From the NCBI RefSeq assembly GCF_000502875.1, contig NZ_AYWX01000013.1, forward strand, positions 57,684 through 96,017: DNA of 38,334 bases, written 5' to 3'. The notes beneath the pieces were generated by a model. That model was not told the DNA's origin. It made no database searches and was given only the letters and a program-made list of their open reading frames with translations. Both the position numbers and the translations under genes were made by a program. Within the stretch, counting starts at the first letter, position 1; each line of letters starts with the position of its first letter. Positions 31,614-38,334 of the stretch are shown here, piece after piece. The DNA comes from Mesorhizobium sp. L2C084A000 (GTDB lineage Bacteria; Pseudomonadota; Alphaproteobacteria; Rhizobiales; Rhizobiaceae).

Positions 31614-34025
31614 TCATTGCCGCATCGCCTTGCCCTCGGGATCGTAGGGCGAGGCCGCGATGACGCGTGCCGGCCGCTCGACGCCCACAATGCGCACCGA
31701 AAGCGCCGTCCCCTCCTCGGCAAAATCGTCGTCCACCAACGCCAGTGCGACGCTCTTGCCGATCGTGTAACCAAATCCGCCCGAGGTGACGAAACCGACG
31801 CGCCGACTGTCATGCCAGACTGGCTCGAAACCGCTGGCATCGGCATCAATAGCGTCGATCTCCAGCGTCACGATCCGTTGCGAGGCACCGGCGTCGCGCT
31901 CCTTCAACGCCGCTTCGCGACCGGTGAAGTCACCCTTGCCGAAAGCGATGAAGCGGTCGAGACCGGTCTGGCCTGGGGTATAGCCCTGCGTGAATTCCCG
32001 CGACCAGATGCCGAAGCTTTTTTCCAGTCGCAATGCGTTGAGCGCGTAATAGCCGATTTCGGCCAAGCCGAGATCCTCGCCAGCGCCCAGCAGCGTTTCG
32101 CGCAGAGTGGCATGCATGGTCACAGGGCAACTGATTTCGAAGCCGAGTTCGCCCGCGATCGACAGCCTTGCCACACGTGCCTGCACCATGCCGACGTCGA
32201 ATGCTCCACAAGCCATAAATGGCAGTGCCGCGCCGGAAACATCCTGATGCGTTGTGCGCTCCAGGATCTTGCGCGCATTCGGCCCGGTCAGCAGAAAGCC
32301 GCTCATCGTGTCGGACAGGTCGGCGACGGTGACGCCTTCAGCCGCATGGCTCTCGAACCAGCGCATGTGGAATTCCCGGAGATAGTAGGAGCCCATCAGC
32401 CAATAGCTGCCGCCGCCCCAGTTGAAGAAGGTGAGGTCGCCCTTCAGCCGTCCGTCAAGACCGAGCATTGGCGCCAGGCCGGCCCGTCCGGGTTTCGGCA
32501 GCTTGCAGGCGAGCAGCCGGTCGAGCCAGGCTTCCGCACCTGGCCCCGCCACCGCATAGCGCGAATAGGCCGAGATATCGACGAGACCGGCGGCGCGCCG
32601 CACCTGCAGCGCCTCGTCGCCGACGATGTCGAAGGCGTTGGAGCGCCGCAGCGTCGTGTTCTCGGCAAATCCCATCGGCGCGAAATAGGCCGGGATTTCC
32701 AGCCCCCATGACGCCGTCCATTCGCATCCCGCCGCGCTCATGCCGTCATAGGCACCGGGGCGTTTCAGCGGCCGGCCGGCGGGCAGCCGTTCATTGGGAA
32801 AGGTCATGACGAAGCGGCGCGAATAGAACTGGCGCGTGGTCTGCTTGAGATATTCCCGGTTGGCGGCGAAGGCGCCGTAGCGGGCGATGTCCATGCCAAA
32901 AATGTCGGCCTGCGGTTCGCCGTAAATCATCCATTCGGCCAGCGACTTGCCGACGCCGCCGCCCTGGCTGAAACCGGCCATGACGCCGCAGGCGACCCAG
33001 TAATTCTTCAGCCCCCGCACCGGCCCGACAATCGGATTGCCGTCCGGGGTGAAGGTGAAGGCACCGTTGACCCATTTGCGGATGCCGGCAGTCGCCAGGC
33101 AAGGGAAGCGCTCATGCGCCTTGGCGAGTTCGGGGCTGATGCGGTCGATGTCTTCCGGGATCAGCTCGATGCCGTAGTTCCATGGCGCGCCATCCATGTT
33201 CCAGTGCTTCGGGTTCTGCTCGTAAACGCCCAGCAGCACGCCCTTGCGCTCCTGCCGGAGATACGAAAAGCCGTCGAGATCTACGGCGATGCCGATTTCC
33301 CTGTCCAGCGCCGCGATCTCGGGAATGTCCTCAGTGATGAAATAATGGTGCTCCATCGGCGTCACCGGCAGGTCGACGCCGGCCATGCGGCCGAGCTGCT
33401 TTGCCCACAGCCCGCCGGCATTGACGACATGCTCGGCGATGATGGTGCCCTGCTCCGTGATGACATCCCAGCGACCGTCGGCGCGCGGCTCCAACTCGAC
33501 GACCCGGTTGCGCAGGATGATGTCGGCGCCGCGCTTTTTTGCAGCGCCGGCATAGGCGTGCGTCGTACCGTACGGGTCGAGATGGCCTTCGTTGGAATCA
33601 TGCAGACCGCCAAGCACACCGGAGAGGTCGACGATCGGGCAGATCGCCTTGATCTCGTCGGGCGTGACGAGGCGCGCGGTCTCGATGCCAACCGACTGGA
33701 ACACCGCCCAAGCCGATTTCAGCCACTCCCAGCGCGCGGGATCGCTGGCGATGTTGACGCCGCCCGTCATGTGCAGGCCGATATCCCAGCCGGATTCGGC
33801 CTCGATCTCCCGGTAGAGATTGATGGTGTAGTCCTGCAGCGCCGCCACGTTGGGATCCGCGTTGAGCGCATGGAAGCCTGCCGCCGCGTGCCACGTCGAA
33901 CCGGCCGTCAGTTCGGCGCGCTCGATCAGCGCCACATCGCTCCAGCCGAACCGCGTCAAATGGTAGAGCACCGAGGCTCCCACCACGCCACCCCCGATGA
34001 CGACTGCGCGGTAGTGCGACTTCAA
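31614..34025 (-). CDS. Dimethylglycine/sarcosine dehydrogenase-like FAD and folate enzyme
   Basis: This 803-residue enzyme couples oxidative N-demethylation to tetrahydrofolate. The N-terminal DAO-type FAD domain starts VVIGGGVVGAS (about 8-18). GSTWHAA holds His46, the residue that binds FAD covalently in dimethylglycine dehydrogenases. A linker domain leads to a GcvT folate-binding domain (about 430-700) and a C-terminal barrel (about 710-790), the full set expected for this family. Methyl carbon would end as methylene-THF. The start is TTG at 34025, with GGAGGGG five bases upstream and no ATG before the FAD motif. It is first in an operon with the MttB-type gene. The substrate may be dimethylglycine, sarcosine or another N-methyl amino acid. 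Confidence 0.88.
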   Translation of the reverse strand: MKSHYRAVVIGGGVVGASVLYHLTRFGWSDVALIERAELTAGSTWHAAAGFHALNADPNVAALQDYTINLYREIEAESGWDIGLHMTGGVNIASDPARWEWLKSAWAVFQSVGIETARLVTPDEIKAICPIVDLSGVLGGLHDSNEGHLDPYGTTHAYAGAAKKRGADIILRNRVVELEPRADGRWDVITEQGTIIAEHVVNAGGLWAKQLGRMAGVDLPVTPMEHHYFITEDIPEIAALDREIGIAVDLDGFSYLRQERKGVLLGVYEQNPKHWNMDGAPWNYGIELIPEDIDRISPELAKAHERFPCLATAGIRKWVNGAFTFTPDGNPIVGPVRGLKNYWVACGVMAGFSQGGGVGKSLAEWMIYGEPQADIFGMDIARYGAFAANREYLKQTTRQFYSRRFVMTFPNERLPAGRPLKRPGAYDGMSAAGCEWTASWGLEIPAYFAPMGFAENTTLRRSNAFDIVGDEALQVRRAAGLVDISAYSRYAVAGPGAEAWLDRLLACKLPKPGRAGLAPMLGLDGRLKGDLTFFNWGGGSYWLMGSYYLREFHMRWFESHAAEGVTVADLSDTMSGFLLTGPNARKILERTTHQDVSGAALPFMACGAFDVGMVQARVARLSIAGELGFEISCPVTMHATLRETLLGAGEDLGLAEIGYYALNALRLEKSFGIWSREFTQGYTPGQTGLDRFIAFGKGDFTGREAALKERDAGASQRIVTLEIDAIDADASGFEPVWHDSRRVGFVTSGGFGYTIGKSVALALVDDDFAEEGTALSVRIVGVERPARVIAASPYDPEGKAMRQ

Positions 34026-34057
34026 GGCTTCCCCTCCACGGTTGGTCCGAAGGCCGG

Positions 34058-34086
34058 ACTATATACGCACTAGACATAAGTGTCCA
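34058..34086 (-). promoter_or_regulatory. Predicted promoter of the demethylation operon
   Basis: On the minus strand TGGACA (34086-34081) and TATAGT (34063-34058) are separated by exactly 17 bases, each one base from the sigma-70 consensus. Transcription would start near 34050, giving a ~25-base leader to the TTG start at 34025. Confidence 0.65.
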
Positions 34087-34088
34087 GT
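34069..34088. promoter_or_regulatory. Operator-like inverted repeat over the -35 box
   Basis: ACTAGACA and TGTCCAGT face each other across TAAG, pairing at seven of eight positions. It covers the -35 box and part of the spacer, a repressor position. The arm shape could suit a GntR-type dimer (inference). No such regulator gene is adjacent. Confidence 0.6.
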
Positions 34089-34195
34089 ACCAGCGCGCGC
34101 GGCTTTTTTTGCCGGTCTGAGACTGACGGAATGATCTTCCGCCAGGCGCACGTTTCTATCGGCACGTGAAGAAGACCGCCGGCATGCACTGCGCG

Positions 34196-34213
34196 CTGTC
34201 ACGCAAGCATCAT
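34196..34213 (+). promoter_or_regulatory. Degenerate Pho-box-like sequence
   Basis: CTGTCAC, four bases, then GCATCAT resembles the rhizobial PhoB box (two CTGTCAT-type direct repeats), matching at 11 of 18 positions by my alignment. The first half is good and the second is poor. It lies 108 bases before a phytase-family esterase gene. Confidence 0.25.
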
Positions 34214-34320
34214 GTTCGCGCCGTAGACCGCGTTTCGGGGAGGCCTGCGCGGCATCATCGATGTCGCGCCTCTTTCAGTTTTTTCGTCCCGCGGCACATC
34301 CGGCACAAAGAGGATTATCC

Positions 34321-35805
34321 ATGAAACACCTGTATCGAACCGCGTCGCTCGGCGTCGCGCTGGCCTTGTTCACCGCCTTGACGCCGGCCCTCGCCGACAG
34401 CACCGCGACCGTCGGCGGCACGAGCTTTGTCAACAAAGGGCTGGTCGGCGTCGGTCGCATCCCGGCCGCTCAGCGCGACAAGTTCGGCGAGACGTTTGGT
34501 TCGGGCTCCGGCATGTCGATCGACACATCAGGCTGGACGCATAAGGCCGCTGGCTACAAAGGTTCGCTCTGGCTGCTGCCGGATCGCGGCTACAATGTCG
34601 TCGGTACCACCGACTACCGGCCGCGCCTCAACACCATCGGCATCGAGTTTACCCCGGTGGCACCAGATGCGGCACCTGCTGCCGGCCAGCGGCAGACCGG
34701 CGTCAAGGCAACGCTCGCCGACACCATGCTTCTTACCGACGACAAGGGGGCTGATGCCACAGGCCTCGATCCGCTCAACGGCGTGCGCGCGGCAAGCGGC
34801 GACATGCCGATCCTGCCGCAAGCCGACAATGGCAAGCTGGCGCTCGACAACGAGGCGATCGTGCGGCTGCCCGACGGTTCGATGTTCATCTCCGACGAAT
34901 ACGGCCCGAACATCTATCGGTTTTCCGCCGACGGGCATCTGCTGTCGGCAACCCAGCCACCGGCCGCCCTCGTGCCGATGCGCCACGGCACGCCGAACTT
35001 CGCCTCGGACAATCCGGGACCCGGTGCCGCCGAGCCCGATCCGAAGGATCCCGAAACCGGCCGCCAGAACAACCAAGGCCTCGAAGGCATGGCAATGACG
35101 CCAGACGGCAAGTTCCTGATCGCCGTGCTGCAGTCGGCGCCCCGGCAGGACGGCGGCGATTCGCCCGCCACGCGCCAGAACACCCGCGCCCTGGTCTACG
35201 ACGCATCCGACCTCGGCCATCTCAAGCTGGCGCATGAGTATGTCGTGCCGCTGCCGGTGTTCAAGGATGCCAAGGGCAAGACCAAGGTCGCCGCGCAGAG
35301 CGAGATCGTGGCACTGTCGGATCAGACCTTCCTGATGCTGGCGCGCGACAGCGGCAACGGCCAGGGCCTGAAGGGCGATGCCTCGCTCTATCGCCAGGTC
35401 AACGTCGTCGACCTATCCACCGCGACCGACATCGCCGACAGCGCCTTCGATGCCGCTGACAAGCCGGTCGCCCCCAAGGGCGTCGTCGACCCATCGGTGA
35501 CACCGGCCAAGCTGACGCCATTCATCGACATCAACGACAGTGCCGAGCTCGGCCGCTTCGGCCTGCACAATGGCGCGCCGAACGACAAGAACAACCTGTC
35601 CGAGAAGTGGGAGGCGATGTCGGTGGTCAGCGTGCTCGATGCGAAGCTGCCCGACGACTACTTCCTGTTCGTCGCCAACGACAACGACTTCCTTGCCCAG
35701 GACGGTTTCCAGGTCGGCGCGCCCTACAAGGCGGAAGACGGCGCCAATGTCGACACCATGTTCCTGGTCTATCAGGTCACGCTGCCGGGTCTGGCCAAGA
35801 AGTAA
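34321..35805 (+). CDS. Secreted phytase-family esterase-like protein
   Basis: This 494-residue protein resembles the Pfam family 'esterase-like activity of phytase' (a beta-propeller). A signal peptide is clear: basic KHLYR, hydrophobic LGVALALFTALTP, and cleavage after ALA (about residue 25). It is therefore exported to the periplasm or beyond. Propeller-like repeats include SIDTSGWTHK, LPDRGYNVV, FISDEYGPNIYRF, GLEGMAMTPDGKFL and WEAMSVVSVLD, with many Asp residues that could bind calcium. Real phytase activity is not assured; many members are uncharacterised. The ATG at 34321 has AGAGGA about seven bases upstream; a start 20 codons earlier would place a non-signal basic stretch in front. 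It is monocistronic. Confidence 0.85.
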   Translation: MKHLYRTASLGVALALFTALTPALADSTATVGGTSFVNKGLVGVGRIPAAQRDKFGETFGSGSGMSIDTSGWTHKAAGYKGSLWLLPDRGYNVVGTTDYRPRLNTIGIEFTPVAPDAAPAAGQRQTGVKATLADTMLLTDDKGADATGLDPLNGVRAASGDMPILPQADNGKLALDNEAIVRLPDGSMFISDEYGPNIYRFSADGHLLSATQPPAALVPMRHGTPNFASDNPGPGAAEPDPKDPETGRQNNQGLEGMAMTPDGKFLIAVLQSAPRQDGGDSPATRQNTRALVYDASDLGHLKLAHEYVVPLPVFKDAKGKTKVAAQSEIVALSDQTFLMLARDSGNGQGLKGDASLYRQVNVVDLSTATDIADSAFDAADKPVAPKGVVDPSVTPAKLTPFIDINDSAELGRFGLHNGAPNDKNNLSEKWEAMSVVSVLDAKLPDDYFLFVANDNDFLAQDGFQVGAPYKAEDGANVDTMFLVYQVTLPGLAKK

Positions 35806-35816
35806 CGACCACTGCA

Positions 35817-35841
35817 CGGACGGGCGCGCTTGGCGCGTCCG
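35817..35841 (+). terminator. Hairpin after the phytase-family gene
   Basis: CGGACG pairs with CGTCCG, continued by CGC with GCG after a two-base bulge, 11 bases past the stop. No T-run follows, so termination strength is uncertain. Confidence 0.45.
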
Positions 35842-35974
35842 CTGGGGCAGCGGCTGATATGAACGGGGGGCAGCGGCTTTCAGCCGTGCGGCGCGTTCGC
35901 AAGGGTGCATCTCGGTCCCGCCTGCGATATCATCGTGGACTGGATCCAAATCACCATCCGCCGAGCTGCCCGCC

Positions 35975-37447
35975 ATGGACGAAAAAATGCCCGCGCGCCG
36001 GGGCACCGGCGACCTGACCAGCGGCCCGATCCCGCGCACGCTTCTGCTGTTCGCCCTGCCGGTGCTCGGCTCCAACGTGCTGCAGTCGCTCAACGGTTCG
36101 ATCAACGCCGTCTGGGTCGGCCGTTTCCTCGGCGAATCGGCGCTGACCGCCACCTCCAACGCCAACCTCGTCCTGTTCCTGATCCTCGGCACTGTGTTCG
36201 GCATCGGCATGGCGGCCACCATCCTGGTGGCCCAGTCGGTCGGTGCCCGCGACCTGCCCGAGGCGCGCCGCATCGTCGGCACCAGCGCGACGTTCTTCTT
36301 CCTCGTCTCGGTTGTCTTCGCGGTCTGCGGCTGGATCTGGGTCGACGCCATTCTCAACACGCTCGGCACACCGGCCGATGCCTTGCCGCTGGCGCGCTCC
36401 TATCTGCGCATCATCTTCGTCGCCGTGCCGATGATGAACCTTCTGTCCTTCGTCATGACCGTGCTGCGCGGTGCCGGCGATTCACGCGCGCCCTTCTTCT
36501 TCATGGCGCTGGCCGTCGTCCTCGACATCGTGCTCAACCCATTGCTCATCGCCGGCATCGGGCCGTTTCCCGAACTCGGTATCGCCGGCTCCGCCACGTC
36601 GACGCTGATCGGCCAGACGGTAAGCGTGATCGCCATCCTGATCGTGCTCTATGTGCGCAAGCATCCGCTGCGGCTGGCCGGCGCCAACCTCGCTCTGCTG
36701 CGGCCCGATCCCACCTTGCTGCGCATCGTCGTCTTCAAGGGCGTGCCGATGGGTCTGCAGATGATCGTCATCTCCGCGGCTGCATTGACAGTGATGGGCA
36801 TGGTCAACTCCAACGGCTCGCAGGTCGCGGCCGCTTACGGCATCGCCGCCCAACTGTGGACCTACATCCAGATGCCGGCGCTCGCCATCGGCGCCGCGGT
36901 GTCCTCGATGGCGGCACAAAATGTCGGCGCCGGGCGCTGGGACCGGATCGGCCGCATCGCCGCCTCCGGCGTCGGCTTCAACCTGGTCCTGACCGGCGCG
37001 CTGGTTGCCGTGCTGTCGGTTTTCGACCGTTCGGTGCTGAGCCTGTTCCTGAGCAGCGACAGCGCGGCGATCGACATCGCCGTCCACATCAACAATGTCG
37101 CCTCGTGGTCGTTCATCCTGTTCGGCATAACCATCGTGCTGTTTGCCACCGTACGAGCCACGGGTGCCGTGATGCCGCCGCTGATCATCCTGGTCATTTC
37201 GGTGCTGGTCGTGCGCACCGGCTTCGCCTATTTCATGCGTGGCGTGATCGGCGAGGAAGCGCTGTGGTGGAGTTTCCCGGTGGGTTCGATCAGCTCGCTT
37301 ATACTGGCCTCTGCCTACTACCGTTTCGGCCGCTGGCGCACCACGCACATGATCGAGAACAGGCCGGCCGCCGGCGAGCCGCCGGACACCGGTCTTGGCG
37401 TGCCGCGCGGACGCGCGCATCTTTCGCCTGAAACACCGAACGGCTGA
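35975..37447 (+). CDS. MATE-family multidrug/toxin efflux transporter
   Basis: This 490-residue inner-membrane exporter is driven by H+ or Na+. About twelve hydrophobic helices are visible in two homologous halves. The family pattern appears near the start (LLLFALPVLGSNVLQSLNGSINAVWVGRFLG) and again in the second half (KGVPMGLQMIVISAAALTVMG). The C-terminal ~30 residues are hydrophilic and Pro/Arg-rich. The ATG at 35975 has no strong ribosome site, and an ATG four codons later (MPARRG) is an alternative; the conserved first helix follows either one. It converges on an MFS gene with 33 bases between the stops. Substrate is unknown. Confidence 0.92.
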   Translation: MDEKMPARRGTGDLTSGPIPRTLLLFALPVLGSNVLQSLNGSINAVWVGRFLGESALTATSNANLVLFLILGTVFGIGMAATILVAQSVGARDLPEARRIVGTSATFFFLVSVVFAVCGWIWVDAILNTLGTPADALPLARSYLRIIFVAVPMMNLLSFVMTVLRGAGDSRAPFFFMALAVVLDIVLNPLLIAGIGPFPELGIAGSATSTLIGQTVSVIAILIVLYVRKHPLRLAGANLALLRPDPTLLRIVVFKGVPMGLQMIVISAAALTVMGMVNSNGSQVAAAYGIAAQLWTYIQMPALAIGAAVSSMAAQNVGAGRWDRIGRIAASGVGFNLVLTGALVAVLSVFDRSVLSLFLSSDSAAIDIAVHINNVASWSFILFGITIVLFATVRATGAVMPPLIILVISVLVVRTGFAYFMRGVIGEEALWWSFPVGSISSLILASAYYRFGRWRTTHMIENRPAAGEPPDTGLGVPRGRAHLSPETPNG

Positions 37448-37480
37448 AGCCAACCCGGTTCCGCTGGACAGCTCCAGGGC

Positions 37481-38334
37481 TCAACGCCCGTGTTGTTTCA
37501 GCTCAAAAGCCGGTGCCACCAACGCAAACGCCACGATCACGCAGGCGAACGCCAGGCTGGCGGCGATGGGACTGGCATAGGTCGAAACGATGCCGATGCC
37601 GATGACGGGCAAGGCGTTGCCGACAAAGCAGCAGATGAAGAAGCTGGACACCACTTCGGCGCGACGAGCCTTCGGCGCGATCTCGTTCACCACTTGCAGC
37701 CCGCCACGGTAACCAAGCGCCGCCGCAACGCCGCAGCAGGCTGTCGCAGCAACCATCAGTGCCATCGAGGCCAGTATCTGCGCCGCCACCACCAACGAGA
37801 CGCTTGGGATCATCAATGCCAGCGCAGCCAGCATCGCTTTGTTGCTCTTCATGTGCATCAGAACGACAATGCTGATCGCGGTGACGATCGCCAGTTCGAA
37901 GAACAGCGCGCCGGCGACGGCGTGGTTGGTCACATGCAGTTGCTGCGCCAGGATGCTCGGCGCCAACGCGGCGTAGAACCCGACCAGCGCCATCGCGCCG
38001 AAGCCGGTCACCGCCGGCGCGACGAAGCGCGCACGGATTTCCTCCGGGACGGAAAGTTGCGGCCGCAAGGAAAGCCGCCGCAGGCCGCCCGGCTTCGCCA
38101 TCGTTTCGCGAGTGCGCCAGACCAGGACCGTTACCACCAAAAGTGCTGCCAGATAGACGATGAAGATCAGCCGCAACGGCCATGGCTCATATTCAGCCAG
38201 AAGTCCCGAAATCAGTGCGCCGAAGCCGAGGCCGAGGAAATTGGTGCTGGTGGCGATCACACTGGCGCGCGACTTGTCCGCGCCGGGAAGAAGCTCGGCA
38301 ATCCACGCAGTTCCGGTCCCCGCGCCGACGCCGA
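37481..38334 (-). CDS. MFS transporter, N-terminus outside window
   Basis: The reading frame continues past the last base of the window (GTGTAWIAELLPGADKSRA is encoded before the first possible internal start at 38260), so the beginning is missing. About seven to eight hydrophobic segments are visible, including FLGLGFGALISGLLAEYEPWPLRLIF, matching helices 5 and 6 of the major facilitator fold, and the basic loop after it. The C-terminus is short and ends LKQHGR. The group and substrate cannot be named from this part. The stop lies 33 bases from the MATE stop on the other strand. Confidence 0.85.
   Translation of the reverse strand, partial: GVGAGTGTAWIAELLPGADKSRASVIATSTNFLGLGFGALISGLLAEYEPWPLRLIFIVYLAALLVVTVLVWRTRETMAKPGGLRRLSLRPQLSVPEEIRARFVAPAVTGFGAMALVGFYAALAPSILAQQLHVTNHAVAGALFFELAIVTAISIVVLMHMKSNKAMLAALALMIPSVSLVVAAQILASMALMVAATACCGVAAALGYRGGLQVVNEIAPKARRAEVVSSFFICCFVGNALPVIGIGIVSTYASPIAASLAFACVIVAFALVAPAFELKQHGR

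Noticed and set aside
30744..32711. 655-codon plus-strand frame across the MttB and flavin dehydrogenase genes
   Set aside because: Spans two genes with clear motifs on the other strand; its product is Arg/His/Gln-rich without any family pattern.
34026..34057. Riboswitch (glycine, THF or cobalamin) before the demethylation operon
   Set aside because: The predicted leader is only about 25 bases, too short for any of these structures.
34104..34110. T-run after a GC-rich stretch as a terminator
   Set aside because: No gene ends nearby on that strand, and the preceding GCGCGC has no proper loop.
35905..37431. 508-codon frame overlapping the MATE gene on the same strand
   Set aside because: Out-of-frame shadow with an Arg/His/Pro-rich product; the MATE frame has helices and family motifs.

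Overview
The window is GC-rich chromosomal DNA from an alphaproteobacterium, most likely a Rhizobiales member and probably Mesorhizobium-like (inferred from gene content and codon use, not from a database match). Supporting genes are the alpha-type SspB adaptor with its DUF4169 and ribbon-helix-helix partners, the very long AsmA protein, a membrane PQQ glucose dehydrogenase, and a trimethylamine-methyltransferase (MttB) homologue beside a covalent-flavin, folate-binding dehydrogenase. I see no tRNA, rRNA or CRISPR array.

Layout. 1-540: truncated right end of an IS4-type insertion sequence. 574-6133: two regulator/transporter pairs, TetR with a Bcr/CflA drug exporter and MarR with a ClC chloride channel, each diverging around a clear inverted-repeat operator; the sspB-DUF4169-RHH cluster lies between them. 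6147-11183: giant AsmA-like protein and a DyP-type haem peroxidase. 11254-12189: an A+T-richer orphan zinc-ribbon gene, the clearest sign of acquired DNA. 12345-18039: metabolic and transport genes (FAD-dependent D-lactate-type dehydrogenase, hot-dog thioesterase, Lrp regulator with an EamA exporter, dienelactone hydrolase) and several small unknown genes. 18177-23414: gcd diverging from a UvrD/PcrA helicase that carries a 46-residue insert between helicase motifs II and III. 23463-23649: a long imperfect inverted repeat.

23698-29906 is a self-contained sugar or polyol regulon. A minus-strand operon (Gfo/Idh/MocA dehydrogenase, TIM-barrel isomerase, periplasmic binding protein, ABC ATPase, permease) diverges from a LacI-family gene around two tandem LacI-type operators. 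GC-rich hairpins lie on both sides of the binding-protein cistron. The substrate cannot be read from the sequence.

30048-34025 is a two-gene operon coding for an MttB-family methyltransferase without pyrrolysine and an FAD/tetrahydrofolate demethylating dehydrogenase. It is driven by a strong-looking promoter that overlaps an 8-bp-arm operator. This suggests stepwise N-demethylation of a quaternary amine or betaine. It is the best candidate here for an under-described system, because no corrinoid partner is present. The window ends with a phytase-family esterase, a MATE exporter and an incomplete MFS transporter. Start codons were chosen mainly from Shine-Dalgarno spacing; three genes (gcd, the LacI gene, the flavin dehydrogenase) appear to use TTG.
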